DNA of 64,000 bases from Polaribacter dokdonensis (GCF_024362345.1 NZ_CP101505.1:206001-270000); one strand, 5' to 3'. Counted from the first letter of the stretch, positions 1 through 9,100 are shown. Translations and numbers: made by a program. Notes: a model not told the origin generated them from the sequence alone.

Positions 1-1
1 G

Positions 2-97
2 ACAGGTGAGAATGAAGAAGATATTGCTACAGAATTAGCTGTTTTAATGGATAAAGCAGGTGAATTCTATGATGAAGAAATGAAAAAATATGAATAA
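2..97 (+). CDS. C-terminal end of an unidentified protein
   Basis: The reading frame is open from the window edge and ends at TAA 95-97. The visible 31 residues are very acidic and end in MKKYE. The start lies outside the window and I do not recognise the family from this tail. A hairpin directly after the stop could terminate this gene as well as the convergent minus-strand gene. Confidence 0.6.
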   Translation, partial: TGENEEDIATELAVLMDKAGEFYDEEMKKYE

Positions 98-136
98 AAA
101 AAGCCCAATTTAGTTACTTAAAACTAATATTGGGCT
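96..136 (-). terminator. Hairpin terminator between convergent genes
   Basis: Bases 102-136 form an inverted repeat (AGCCCAAT with ATTGGGCT plus an inner TTAGT/ACTAA) beside a run of seven A at 96-102. Read on the minus strand this is a stem followed by a U-run, placed just after the stop of the 156-500 gene. Confidence 0.75.
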
Positions 137-155
137 CCAACTAACCAACCAGTTG

Positions 156-500
156 TTATTTTATTTTAAGGGTTACTGGTACTTTGTAAATTTCACCTTT
201 TTTGGCTCCTACAGCATTTAATTTTTTATAGTTTAATTTACTTTTTACGTAAGTATTAAACTCTGTTTGATTACTATCTACAGTTAAAACAACGAGTTCG
301 TTCTGTTTGTTAATCATAAATGAAACTTCTACTTTTTCTGCTTTTTTAAATTCAATTGGAATTTTCTTACCTAACATAGAAACAATTTCTGTTCTAAGTT
401 CTTTGGTTACTTTTGAAGGGTTTTTCTCTGATGCTGATGTAGCAAATACAGTTGATAAACTAATAGCGAAGATGGCAATGATTGATTTTAAATTTCTCAT
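156..500 (-). CDS. Small secreted protein of unknown function
   Basis: 114 residues with a clear N-terminal signal peptide (MRNLKSIIAIFAISLSTVFA, then SASE). The mature part is lysine-rich and alternates short beta strands (VEVSFMINKQ, VVLTVDS, YKVPVTLKI). This resembles the small TonB-C-like fold of many exported Bacteroidota proteins, but no diagnostic motif is present. The ATG at 498-500 is the first in frame. The gene stands alone, followed by a hairpin terminator. Envelope or periplasmic location is inferred from the signal peptide; the function is unknown. Confidence 0.7.
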   Translation of the reverse strand: MRNLKSIIAIFAISLSTVFATSASEKNPSKVTKELRTEIVSMLGKKIPIEFKKAEKVEVSFMINKQNELVVLTVDSNQTEFNTYVKSKLNYKKLNAVGAKKGEIYKVPVTLKIK

Positions 501-655
501 AATAAGTGTGTTAAGTTAAACGTATACCAATAAGACTTGATAGTTTTAAAAACGTTTCAACAAAAAGAAGGCTTTAATATAATCTTAACATCATTTAACT
601 GAAATTAAGAATAAAAAGCCTTTTTATTAAGAAATTTTAAGATGTTTGTTAACGA

Positions 656-2860
656 CTATTTTGCTTTCTCTACCAGCTCTATTTTATTGAGCGTGGTTTT
701 TGTGGTGAAAACTCCATAATTAATAGTTACGTTTTTACGGTCTATTTTATCAATAGTACCTACAGAGTTAGAATCTATAATTCTTACTCTATCATTTAAC
801 TTATAAATGTATTCAGATTTAGCTTTTGCAATTTTTGCCTCTTCTATTTTCTTTTCTTTTCTAACCTCTACAACTTTTTCTAATACTTCTTTCTCTACTT
901 TTTTTATGACCTCTTGTATTTGTTTTTCTACAACCTTGGCTTTTTGTTTCTGAGATTTGGTTTTAGGTTTTAATGGATTTTTCTTAGCATATTTTACCTT
1001 TTCATCTGCTACCCATTTATTAAAACTAGTATTTAATTGCTTTTTATTATTGGTTTGAAAGTATTTGTTTAGCAATTCATTAATCTTTCTACCAATAGAA
1101 AGCATTTTTTGATTTTTATCGTACAGTTCTTGAAAGCCAGATAATTTTTCTTGTATTCTAAGTTCCTTTTCTTGTAAACTTTCTAAATGCTCTTTTCCTT
1201 TTTCTTTTTGACTTTCTAAACTATCAGACGTTTTTTGTAAACGATTTCTTTCTTTCTGTAATTTAGAAATGGTTTTATCTAAACGTACCTTTTCTGTTTC
1301 AACTCGTTTTTTAGCTTTATTAATTAAACTAAAAGGAATACCATTTTTCTGTGCAACTTCAAAAGTGAACGAACTACCTGCTTGCCCTATAAAAAGCTTG
1401 TATAAGGGTTCTAAAGTACGTTCATCAAACTGCATATTTGCATTGGTAACATTGTCTAACTCATTGGCTAATACTTTTAGGTTAGAGTAGTGCGTAGTTA
1501 TAATTCCGAATGCTTTTTTATGATAAAACTCTTCTAAAAAAATTTCTGCTAAAGCTCCACCCAATTCAGGATCTGAACCTGTACCAAACTCATCTATCAA
1601 AAACAAGGTATTCTCATTGCATTTTCTTAGAAAGTAACGCATGTTTTTTAGGCGATAACTATAAGTACTTAATTGATTTTCTATAGATTGATTATCTCCA
1701 ATATCAGTTAAAACTGTATCAAAAATATAAGTTTCACTTCTCTCATCAACAGGAATTAAAATTCCACTCTGTACCATTATTTGCAGTAAACCAATAGTTT
1801 TTAGGGTGATACTTTTACCACCAGCATTTGGCCCAGAAATAACAATTATTTGCTGTTGTTCATCTAAATGAATGGTTTGCGAAACTGTATTTATTTTTTG
1901 TTCCTTATTTTTTTTCCATAAAATAGGATGATAAGCATCCTTAAAAAATATCTTCTTGTTTTTAGATATTTTTGGTAAAATAGCATCCATATCTTTTGCA
2001 TACTTTGCTTTTGCACCAACTGCATCTAAATGAATTAAAAACTCTAAATATTCTTCTAACAAAGAGACCATTGGACGAATAGTATCTGCCAACGCTCTTA
2101 AAATTTTAATAACCTCTTGTTTTTCTTCGTAAACTAAATTTTGATATTCTCTGCTGTAAGCCAAAGTTGCTTGTGGAGCAATGTAAACAATTCCCCCAGA
2201 TTTAGAAGAGCCTAAAAGGCTACCAGAAACTTTTCTTCTGTGCATTGCAGATACTGCCAAAACTCTTTGATTATCTACTATAGTTTCTTTAATGTCATCT
2301 AAATAACCAGCAGAAACGGCTTTAGATAAGGCTGATGAGAAACTTGCTCCAATTTTGCCTCGGACATTATTAATGTCTCTTCTAATTTGTTTTAATGCAG
2401 AAGAAGCGTTGTTTTTAACCTCTCCAGAAATATCAATTATTCTTTTAATTTCATCATCTACATAAGTAGTGAATTCAATGCTTTGTGTTAATTTGAAAAA
2501 AGTTGGAAAAAGCACCTGAAACTTTTTAAAGAATTTAATTTGCTCATTTACTGTTAAAGAGGTTGCAGCAATTTTTAAAAAGGCATCTGTTTCTATAAAA
2601 CTATTCTCTATAGCCAAACGTTTTACGCTTTCAGAAATATTATCAAAACCATGATTGGGTATTCTATTTTCATTTTGAAAAGAAGATAAATACTCATCTA
2701 CCAAATGCAATTCTTTAAATAAGTATTTTCTACTAGGAATTGGCTTAGTTTCAAGAACTCTTTCTTTGCCTAAACCAGAAATACAAAACTCTGAAATGTG
2801 TTGTAAAACCGTAGAAAATTCTAAATCTTGAAGTGTTTTTTCTGAAATATTTTTGCTCAA
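656..2860 (-). CDS. mutS2: MutS2 family ATPase without a visible Smr domain
   Basis: 734 residues. MutS2 proteins bind branched DNA or, in some bacteria, rescue collided ribosomes. Walker A GPNAGGKS is at 343-350 and the Walker B region LIDEFGTGSD at about 421-430. A long charged coiled coil (about 510-680) follows, then a KOW-like beta segment in the last 50 residues. The C-terminal Smr nuclease domain (about 80 residues with a LDLRG-like motif) found in Bacillus MutS2 is absent; the protein stops right after the KOW-like part. The start is TTG at 2860: no ATG lies near it, and a -7 promoter element sits 23 bases upstream. The gene diverges from ung. Confidence 0.9.
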   Translation of the reverse strand: MSKNISEKTLQDLEFSTVLQHISEFCISGLGKERVLETKPIPSRKYLFKELHLVDEYLSSFQNENRIPNHGFDNISESVKRLAIENSFIETDAFLKIAATSLTVNEQIKFFKKFQVLFPTFFKLTQSIEFTTYVDDEIKRIIDISGEVKNNASSALKQIRRDINNVRGKIGASFSSALSKAVSAGYLDDIKETIVDNQRVLAVSAMHRRKVSGSLLGSSKSGGIVYIAPQATLAYSREYQNLVYEEKQEVIKILRALADTIRPMVSLLEEYLEFLIHLDAVGAKAKYAKDMDAILPKISKNKKIFFKDAYHPILWKKNKEQKINTVSQTIHLDEQQQIIVISGPNAGGKSITLKTIGLLQIMVQSGILIPVDERSETYIFDTVLTDIGDNQSIENQLSTYSYRLKNMRYFLRKCNENTLFLIDEFGTGSDPELGGALAEIFLEEFYHKKAFGIITTHYSNLKVLANELDNVTNANMQFDERTLEPLYKLFIGQAGSSFTFEVAQKNGIPFSLINKAKKRVETEKVRLDKTISKLQKERNRLQKTSDSLESQKEKGKEHLESLQEKELRIQEKLSGFQELYDKNQKMLSIGRKINELLNKYFQTNNKKQLNTSFNKWVADEKVKYAKKNPLKPKTKSQKQKAKVVEKQIQEVIKKVEKEVLEKVVEVRKEKKIEEAKIAKAKSEYIYKLNDRVRIIDSNSVGTIDKIDRKNVTINYGVFTTKTTLNKIELVEKAK

Positions 2861-2865
2861 AATGG

Positions 2866-2890
2866 TATCTTTGACTTTATTACAAAAATA
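2866..2890. promoter_or_regulatory. Overlapping divergent promoters of mutS2 and ung
   Basis: The 37-base gap holds TATCTTTG at 2866-2873 (plus strand, for ung) and the reverse complement of TATTTTTG at 2883-2890 (minus strand, for mutS2). Both match the Bacteroidota -7 consensus TAnnTTTG at suitable distances from the starts. The assignment is by pattern and spacing only. Confidence 0.55.
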
Positions 2891-2897
2891 AGAAACA

Positions 2898-3563
2898 ATG
2901 CAGGTAAAAATAGCTGAACCTTGGAAAAATATTTTAAATCAAGAATTTGAGAAACCCTATTTTAAAGAGTTGGCTAATTTTGTTAAAAAGGAATATACAA
3001 CTACAACCTGTTACCCAAAAGGAGCAGATATTTTTGCAGCATTCGATTATTGTAATTTAAATAATTTAAAAGTTGTTATCATTGGGCAAGATCCTTATCA
3101 TGGGCCAAATCAAGCCAATGGTTTGTGTTTTTCTGTAAAAGATGAAATTGCTCACCCACCTTCATTAATTAATATTTTTAAAGAAATTTCTACAGATTTA
3201 AAGGTTGAATATCCTAAGAGTGGAAATTTAGAACGATGGGCAAAACAAGGTGTGCTATTGCTAAATGCAACCTTAACAGTAAGAGCTCATGAAGCAGGAA
3301 GTCATCAAAAAAAAGGATGGGAAACATTTACTGATGAAGTAATTCAACAAATTTCTAAAGAAAAAGAAGATATCATCTTTTTACTTTGGGGTGGTTTTGC
3401 AAAGAAAAAGGCCAAATTGATTGACAAAAGCAAACATCATATTTTAGAATCTGGTCATCCATCACCTTTAAGTGCAAATCGAGGCTATTGGTTTGGTAAT
3501 AAACATTTTTCTAAAACTAATGAGCTTTTATCTTCTCTAGGAAAAGAAATAATTGAGTGGTAA
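2898..3563 (+). CDS. ung: Uracil-DNA glycosylase, family 1
   Basis: 221 residues, the normal length for Ung, which removes uracil from DNA to start base excision repair. The catalytic water-activating motif GQDPYHGPNQ starts at residue 63 (Asp65), and the DNA-intercalating motif HPSPLS is at 187-192. Both are intact, so activity is expected. The ATG at 2898 follows a TAnnTTTG element by 24 bases. The gene is cytoplasmic, monocistronic and divergent from mutS2. Confidence 0.97.
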   Translation: MQVKIAEPWKNILNQEFEKPYFKELANFVKKEYTTTTCYPKGADIFAAFDYCNLNNLKVVIIGQDPYHGPNQANGLCFSVKDEIAHPPSLINIFKEISTDLKVEYPKSGNLERWAKQGVLLLNATLTVRAHEAGSHQKKGWETFTDEVIQQISKEKEDIIFLLWGGFAKKKAKLIDKSKHHILESGHPSPLSANRGYWFGNKHFSKTNELLSSLGKEIIEW

Positions 3564-3591
3564 CTTAATGAAATTAAGTAAAATAATAGAC

Positions 3592-3620
3592 AAAGAAAAA
3601 TCCACTTGGTAAAGTGGATT
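3592..3620 (-). terminator. Hairpin terminator between ung and a small lipoprotein gene
   Basis: AATCCACTT at 3599-3607 pairs with AAGTGGATT at 3612-3620 around a GGTAA loop. An A-rich stretch on the left gives a U-rich tail on the minus strand, so it suits the minus-strand small gene; it may also stop ung transcripts. Confidence 0.6.
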
Positions 3621-3651
3621 CATTGAATTTGAAATTAAGAAACAATTAGAT

Positions 3652-3789
3652 TTAAACTAAATCTGCTTGCTTTACGATTGTTTGGGTAGTTACATCATCA
3701 GCCAAACCACATGAACTTGATGTGCTTCTGCAAGAAGAAAAACAAATAATTCCTAAAATACAAACTGCAATAAATACTACTTTTTTCAT
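3652..3789 (-). CDS. 45-residue lipoprotein
   Basis: A short open frame from ATG at 3789 to TAA at 3652-3654. The product starts MKKVVFIAVCILGIICFSSC, a clear lipoprotein signal with a lipobox cysteine at residue 20, followed by a short serine- and threonine-rich tail. It lies 17 bases from the neighbouring SBP-like gene on the same strand and is followed by a hairpin terminator. It is probably a small envelope lipoprotein; the function is unknown. Confidence 0.6.
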   Translation of the reverse strand: MKKVVFIAVCILGIICFSSCRSTSSSCGLADDVTTQTIVKQADLV

Positions 3790-3806
3790 TCTATTTTATT
3801 TACGAT

Positions 3807-4667
3807 TTAAAGGTACATATTTTTTATGAAATCACTAGAATTTTTCTTCTTTTCAATAACGTTAAAGGTTATCATTTTATTTTGAATACGTGTTATTAAA
3901 TTTTTAGTGATGGGTTTATTACTATTCCAAGATGTTATTTTTAACCATTTTTGAATGTCTTCTAGCTTTTGTTTGTACCTCTTAGCCAATGTTTTATCAA
4001 TATCTGGGATAGATTTAAAGTTTTTAGTTTTTGCATTTATAATTTCTAAAACTTTTTGAACTTCGTCAAAATTATTTTCTAAAACCTCATTTCTTACAGC
4101 AATTACAAAACAAGGCCAAGGAGTAGGGCAGTTATCTATTCTTCTAAAGGTACCATCATCAACTAAAGGTTTTGTAGTAAAATGCTCCCACATAAAATAG
4201 TCTGCTTCTCCATTTGTTAAAGCTTCTATACCACCTTCTAAATTTTTAATAACTTTAAATTTAAGTTTTGTTACATCCCAACCTTGATTATGTGCATTAA
4301 CAATGGCCATTAAGTGAGAACCAGAGCCAAATCTGCTAATTGCAATAGTAGCATGTTCTAAATCATTAATAGTTTTGAATTTTGATTTTGCACCAACATG
4401 AATACCCCAAACTAAAGGAGATTTTACAAAGGTTTGCACAATTTTAGAAGGATTACCATTAGAAATATCTTTAATTATACCTTCTGTTAATACAATTGCA
4501 ATATCTACTGTACCTTCTCTTAAAGCTTTACACATTTGACCTGTACCTCCAGGATAATCTTGCCATCTTAAATTAATATTATGCTCTGTATATTCTTTAT
4601 TTTTTAAGGTTAAATACCAAGGATAATTAAAATGTTCAGGTACTCCACCTACTTTTAAATTTGTCAT
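3807..4667 (-). CDS. Periplasmic-binding-protein-like protein lacking a signal peptide
   Basis: 286 residues with the two-lobe type 2 periplasmic binding fold of the NMT1/THI5-like group: early KVGGVPEHFNYPW, then GTGQMCKALREGTVDIAIV and a central IAISRFGSGSHLMA stretch. No signal peptide or lipobox is present, so the protein should stay in the cytoplasm, unlike transporter-linked SBPs, and no permease or ATPase gene is nearby. The start codon follows the stop of the nucleoside phosphorylase gene directly (TAAATG), so the two are co-transcribed and translation is probably coupled. The ligand may be related to nucleoside or base metabolism, by context only. Confidence 0.7.
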   Translation of the reverse strand: MTNLKVGGVPEHFNYPWYLTLKNKEYTEHNINLRWQDYPGGTGQMCKALREGTVDIAIVLTEGIIKDISNGNPSKIVQTFVKSPLVWGIHVGAKSKFKTINDLEHATIAISRFGSGSHLMAIVNAHNQGWDVTKLKFKVIKNLEGGIEALTNGEADYFMWEHFTTKPLVDDGTFRRIDNCPTPWPCFVIAVRNEVLENNFDEVQKVLEIINAKTKNFKSIPDIDKTLAKRYKQKLEDIQKWLKITSWNSNKPITKNLITRIQNKMITFNVIEKKKNSSDFIKNMYL

Positions 4668-5537
4668 TTATTTAGCAATTTTATCTAAGGTATATTGTAT
4701 TAAATCTTCTACAACTTGAGCTGGCTTTTTACTAAAGGTTCCATTTGCTCTGTTTGCAATTATTGCATTCATAGAAACAGCATTATGACCTAAAAGTTTA
4801 GATAGGCCATATATAGCAGAAGTTTCCATCTCTAAATTGGTAATTCTAATTGCGTTAAAATTAAAACTATCAATTTTAGAATTTAGGTTTTCGTCTTGTA
4901 AGGCTAATCTTAATTTTCTTCCTTGAGGACCATAAAAACCACCTGCAGTTGCTGTAATTCCTGTATAGATAACATCAGAAATTATTTTGTCAGCAAGAGT
5001 TTTATTATTGGCAACTACCAAAGGAGCTGCTTTTTTGGCACTCCAATTGGTTTGAGATATAAATTCATTTTCTATTTCTGGATGCGAAATTTCATCCACT
5101 TTATAAGCTTGTAACATTCCATTTAAATCTATGGCATGAGAACTAAGTAAAAAAGAATCTACAGGAATATCTGCTTGTAGAGAACCAGACGTACCAATTC
5201 TTACAATGTTTAAAGCTGTATGATTATTTTTAATTTCTCTAGTCTTAAAATCGATGTTTACTAAAGCATCTAATTCATTTAAAACAATATCTATATTGTC
5301 TGGTCCAATACCTGTAGATTGAACAGTTAAGCGTTTACCCTTATAAAAACCTGTAGTTGTTTTAAATTCTCTTTTTTGTGTGGTAAATTCAATATTATCA
5401 AAATGTTTTGTAATTTGATCTACTCTATCTTGATCTCCAACAAAAATAATATCGTTTGAAATATGTTCTGGTCTTAAATTTAGGTGATAGATACTTCCAT
5501 CAGGATTCAAGATTAATTCAGATTCTTTTATAGGCAT
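4668..5537 (-). CDS. Nucleoside phosphorylase (uridine/purine phosphorylase superfamily)
   Basis: 289 residues. The protein has the PNP/UDP phosphorylase family signatures: VGDQDRVDQI near residue 33, RIGTSGSLQ for phosphate binding, and ITNLEMETSAIYGLSKLLGH, with the conserved MET motif that contacts the ribose. It should split a nucleoside into base and ribose-1-phosphate in the cytoplasm. Divergence from UdpA and DeoD prevents naming the substrate. It is the middle gene of a tight minus-strand run (DUF1835, this gene, SBP-like), with no gap to either neighbour. Confidence 0.85.
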   Translation of the reverse strand: MPIKESELILNPDGSIYHLNLRPEHISNDIIFVGDQDRVDQITKHFDNIEFTTQKREFKTTTGFYKGKRLTVQSTGIGPDNIDIVLNELDALVNIDFKTREIKNNHTALNIVRIGTSGSLQADIPVDSFLLSSHAIDLNGMLQAYKVDEISHPEIENEFISQTNWSAKKAAPLVVANNKTLADKIISDVIYTGITATAGGFYGPQGRKLRLALQDENLNSKIDSFNFNAIRITNLEMETSAIYGLSKLLGHNAVSMNAIIANRANGTFSKKPAQVVEDLIQYTLDKIAK

Positions 5538-6482
5538 TTAAGAGGTAATTTGTAAAAGCTTGTTTGCTTTGTTATGATGCAAATAGCTATATTTTTTAGA
5601 ACCCCCAAGATAAGAATTATCATTTCTTAAATGAGCGTAATAATTTATTTGATTTTCTAAAACCTGTTTTCCTTTTTTACTAAGCTCTACAGGATTAAAA
5701 GAAGAAAATAGCTTTTTTAATTCATTAATACTATTCTCATATTGAATATCACCAAAACCATAATCATTTTGTTGTTTTAGTAATTGGTGAATTAATTTAT
5801 TTTTGGTTACTGGTTGCTTGTTATTTGCAATTTTTAGAATTCTATTTTCTACTTCATTCAGGCCATTTTCAATAGAAGGAAATCGTTTTAAATGCATTTC
5901 TATAGCAGATGCTAAATATTGAAAAGGTGTTGTGTTTTTAAACTTATATACTGTTTCTAATCTTAGTGGAGAATCTGAGCAATATAATTGCCAAATATAA
6001 TCTGCATAGGCTATATCGTCTTCAGTAAGTAAAATTCGTTTATCAAAATGATTTTGAATTTGACTTTCATTCAATTCTGGTAAAGCATACATTTTTTTTG
6101 ATTTACCAATTTTACCACTGCAAACTAAAGAAATGTTGTATCCTTTTCTATATCTTTTTAGCCAGCTTAAAACTGCAATCATGTTAATTTGACAAAACAA
6201 ATCATACTCGAACCACAATACAATTTCATCATGACTTTTTTTGTTGCAAAGTGCTCTGTATTCTTTCAAAGTATAATCAATAAATTTTTTCTTACTAACA
6301 TTGTAAGAGGACTTTAAAAACTGAAATCTGTTTTTCCAGAAAGACTCACTACCAACATCTGTAGTTGTTTTACCTTCGCAAAGCATTTCTCTCCAAGTGA
6401 TAAATTCACCCGAAAACTGTAAGCTTTTTAAGTAATTTGTTGTGCTATCACCATTTGTGATATGTAAAATTGATGCCCCCAT
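5538..6482 (-). CDS. DUF1835 domain protein
   Basis: 314 residues with the DUF1835 signature at the N-terminus: ILHITNGDSTTNYLKS, then FITWREMLCEGKT, then VLWFEYDLFCQINM around residue 105. The C-terminal half is helical and resembles the DUF3658-type partner region. The family is of unknown function and probably binds a nucleotide or acts as an enzyme. It is the first gene of the unit with the nucleoside phosphorylase and abuts it without a gap. The ATG is at 6480-6482. Confidence 0.8.
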   Translation of the reverse strand: MGASILHITNGDSTTNYLKSLQFSGEFITWREMLCEGKTTTDVGSESFWKNRFQFLKSSYNVSKKKFIDYTLKEYRALCNKKSHDEIVLWFEYDLFCQINMIAVLSWLKRYRKGYNISLVCSGKIGKSKKMYALPELNESQIQNHFDKRILLTEDDIAYADYIWQLYCSDSPLRLETVYKFKNTTPFQYLASAIEMHLKRFPSIENGLNEVENRILKIANNKQPVTKNKLIHQLLKQQNDYGFGDIQYENSINELKKLFSSFNPVELSKKGKQVLENQINYYAHLRNDNSYLGGSKKYSYLHHNKANKLLQITS

Positions 6483-6524
6483 AATTTAATAACAAAGAAT
6501 TTTGATTTTTGTTGTTGTAGGTTA

Positions 6525-6848
6525 TTAACCTCCAACACGTTTTACCTTAAATCCTTTTTCTTTTAACATAGCCATGATTTTGTCTCTATAATCACCTTGA
6601 ATGATTATTTTATCATCCTTAAAACTACCACCTACAGAAAGTTTCTTTTTAATCTCTTTAGCTAAAGTTTTAAAGTCTGATGTTGCACCTGTGTAACCAT
6701 CTAAAATGGTAATAGGCTTTCCTTTTCTTTTTTCGTACTTGCAAAGTATTGGGTCATCTTGCAACCAAATATTCGACTTTTCTTTTGGGGGCTCAAGGGG
6801 TTCTTTATGTTCTGGAAATAAGTTTTTTAGTTGATCTTTTAAATCCAT
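6525..6848 (-). CDS. SUI1/YciH family translation factor
   Basis: 107 residues. The C-terminal half is a SUI1 (eIF1-like) domain: KGKPITILDGYTG, KKKLSVGGSFKDDKIIIQGD and a final GFKVKRVGG. Bacterial YciH proteins bind the small ribosomal subunit and affect start-codon selection. The length and the intact GG-containing loop fit the family. It lies 42 bases upstream of the DUF1835 gene on the same strand and may belong to the same transcript. Confidence 0.9.
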   Translation of the reverse strand: MDLKDQLKNLFPEHKEPLEPPKEKSNIWLQDDPILCKYEKRKGKPITILDGYTGATSDFKTLAKEIKKKLSVGGSFKDDKIIIQGDYRDKIMAMLKEKGFKVKRVGG

Positions 6849-6884
6849 ATGTTGTTTATAATCAGTTTTAAAAATTACTGATTT

Positions 6885-7832
6885 TTATTTTTTAAGTCCT
6901 AATTCTTTTAAACGCTCATCTAAAAACTCACCAGCAGTAATGTCTTCGAATTTTTTAGGGTTATTTTCATCGATACAATTTTCTAATACATCTAATTTCA
7001 TGTCAGAAACTGGGTGCATAAAAAATGGAATTGAATAACGAGAAGTACCCCACATTTCTTTTGGAGGGTTTGTAACTCTATGAATGGTAGATTTTAATTT
7101 GTTGTTACTATGTCTAGATAACATGTCTCCAACATTAATCATTAATTCATCTGGTTCAGCCATTGCATCTATCCATTCACCTTCATGATTTTGCACTTGT
7201 AAACCTTTACCTTGTGCACCCATTAAAAGGGTAATTAAATTAATATCTCCATGGGCTGCAGCTCTTTCTGCACCTTTTGGTTCTGTTTGTATTGGTGGAT
7301 AGTGAATTGGTCTTAAAATACTGTTACCGTTTTTAATATAGTTATCAAAATAGGTTTCTTCTAAGCCTAAATGTAATGCTAAAGATCTTAGCACGTATTT
7401 AGCTGTTTTCTCTAACATTTGGTAGGTTTCCTTACCAACTTTATTAAAGTTGTCTAATTCTTCTACAACTACATTTTCTGGATATTCATTAGCATATTTA
7501 GAATCTTTATCTACATATTGACCAAAATGCCAGAATTCTTTTAAATCTCCTTCCTTTTTACCCTTTGCAGATTCCTTACCAAAAGACACATAGCCTCTTT
7601 GACCACCAATTCCAGGAATTTCATATTTTTCTTTTACATCTGTAGGTAAATCGAAAAAGTTCTTTATTTCTTTATAAAGGTTATCTACCAACTTGTCATC
7701 TAAAAAATGACCTTTTAGGGCTACAAAGCCTATATTTTCATATGCATGACCAATTTCATCAATAAATTTTTGTTTGCGAGATTCATCATCAGATAAAAAA
7801 TCGGCTAAATTAACGCTTGGTATTTTATTCAT
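6885..7832 (-). CDS. Isopenicillin-N-synthase-like 2OG-Fe(II) oxygenase
   Basis: 315 residues. The N-terminal DIOX_N part starts IPSVNLADF. The iron ligands are His194 and Asp196 (AAHGDINL) and His251 (STIHRVTNP), and the 2-oxoglutarate contact is Arg265 in SRYSIPFF. All key residues are present, so this should be an active cytoplasmic oxygenase of unknown substrate. Homologues are common in flavobacteria and are unlinked to beta-lactam synthesis. It is separated from the SUI1 gene by 36 bases. Confidence 0.88.
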   Translation of the reverse strand: MNKIPSVNLADFLSDDESRKQKFIDEIGHAYENIGFVALKGHFLDDKLVDNLYKEIKNFFDLPTDVKEKYEIPGIGGQRGYVSFGKESAKGKKEGDLKEFWHFGQYVDKDSKYANEYPENVVVEELDNFNKVGKETYQMLEKTAKYVLRSLALHLGLEETYFDNYIKNGNSILRPIHYPPIQTEPKGAERAAAHGDINLITLLMGAQGKGLQVQNHEGEWIDAMAEPDELMINVGDMLSRHSNNKLKSTIHRVTNPPKEMWGTSRYSIPFFMHPVSDMKLDVLENCIDENNPKKFEDITAGEFLDERLKELGLKK

Positions 7833-7958
7833 TCTATTTAAATTTTAATAAAAAGAGATTTTAAAGTTACAAAAAAAGTTAATATTTAAGCACAAAAGCT
7901 ATAGGAACAATTTTTGAAAGTTCTGTTCTAGAAATTAATATCTATGTGTTAAGTGAAA

Positions 7959-8663
7959 TTATTTTTTTGAAAATGGAATTAGGTAACTAATGGTGTAATT
8001 AAATCCAAAGCCAGTTCCACTGTCGAAAATTCTGTTAAAACCTGGTGAATATAAAGTTTTAAAGCCTTCTTGTTCTTTTCCGCTCATTAATATTTTATAG
8101 CTAAAACTAAATCCTACAAATAAATTAGAAAAGGTTTCTACTTTAGCACCAACCATTAGCTCAGACCAATGTGCATTTAAATCGGCTGTAGTATTAGGTG
8201 TTACAGTAGTTGCAGGAAAATATTCGTTACCAATATTTGGGGTATAACTGTTTAAGGTTTGTTCAAATAAACTAAATCCATATCTATAACCTACAAAAAT
8301 TTCGTTATTCATGTCTAACCAATTGTCATACGCATTGTAATTAAATCCTAATCTAACGTAGCTACCTTTTGCTCTGGAATTGGTATAATCTTCTTGGCTA
8401 GTTTCATCTTCATAACCGAGTTCTGCTGCTACATAAAATCTTTTAGAAATTCTATAATCTCCAACAATTTCAAATCCAGAATTATAAAAGCCATCTATAG
8501 CAGATTTAATTGGCTTACTAATATCTGCTCCTAAACGTAAACCATAGGCAGTTTTATAAACAATAGAGTCTTGCTCTATCTCTGTTTTATCTATTTCTGT
8601 CTCTTGTGCAAAACCACTAGCGAAAACAAAAAATACAATTAGGCTAATGATAAATTTGTACAT
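7959..8663 (-). CDS. DUF6048 outer-membrane beta-barrel protein
   Basis: About 234 residues starting MYKFIISLIVFFVFASGFAQ, a signal peptide cut near AQ/ETEID. The rest alternates polar and aromatic beta strands (YVRLGFNYNAYDNW, EIFVGYRYGFSLF, FGFNYTISYLIPF) and ends in an aromatic strand, as outer-membrane barrels do. I chose ATG 8663 because the longer frame would start at TTG upstream of the signal peptide. Its start overlaps the stop of the DUF6452 gene by 20 bases, so the two are translated as a pair. The role is unknown. Confidence 0.75.
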   Translation of the reverse strand: MYKFIISLIVFFVFASGFAQETEIDKTEIEQDSIVYKTAYGLRLGADISKPIKSAIDGFYNSGFEIVGDYRISKRFYVAAELGYEDETSQEDYTNSRAKGSYVRLGFNYNAYDNWLDMNNEIFVGYRYGFSLFEQTLNSYTPNIGNEYFPATTVTPNTTADLNAHWSELMVGAKVETFSNLFVGFSFSYKILMSGKEQEGFKTLYSPGFNRIFDSGTGFGFNYTISYLIPFSKK

Positions 8664-9099
8664 GAGCTTCAGTTTGGTTTTCAATTGTGGTTAATGTATT
8701 TGGTTCAAAATCGGTTATCCAAGTATTGTCTGATGCAAAATTTACATCATTAAAAATTACCTTAAACCCACAAGAACGAGAAACATATTCGTTTTCTGTA
8801 GTATATTGAATGGTAAATTGATTCACAACATTGTTCTTAGAAAAGTTATAAACTGTTTCTGTTGCTGCCGAATTTAAAGGAATAAATAACGAGTCTAAAC
8901 TAGAGTTAATAAATAAACTGTCTTTACCTTCTGCCCAAACATATAGGTTATCTACAACTTTTACAGAATCTCTATTGGTATCATCATAAAAGCGTAAAAT
9001 TAGGTTTGGAGTTACAGGATTTTGAGTACAAAAATCATCTTTTTCGCAACTCAAAAATGTAAAGATTATTAAATTTAAAAGAACAAGTGATTTTCTCAT
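8644..9099 (-). CDS. DUF6452 lipoprotein
   Basis: 151 residues with a lipoprotein signal (LNLIIFTFLSC, Cys at about 18), then EKDDFCTQNPVTPNLILRF, characteristic of DUF6452. It forms a pair with the downstream DUF6048 barrel gene, and both follow the rRNA methyltransferase and pterin dehydratase genes on the same strand, an arrangement I recall from many Flavobacteriaceae. A joint role of the lipoprotein and barrel at the outer membrane is likely but unproven. Confidence 0.78.
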   Translation of the reverse strand: MRKSLVLLNLIIFTFLSCEKDDFCTQNPVTPNLILRFYDDTNRDSVKVVDNLYVWAEGKDSLFINSSLDSLFIPLNSAATETVYNFSKNNVVNQFTIQYTTENEYVSRSCGFKVIFNDVNFASDNTWITDFEPNTLTTIENQTEAHVQIYH

Positions 9100-9100
9100 A

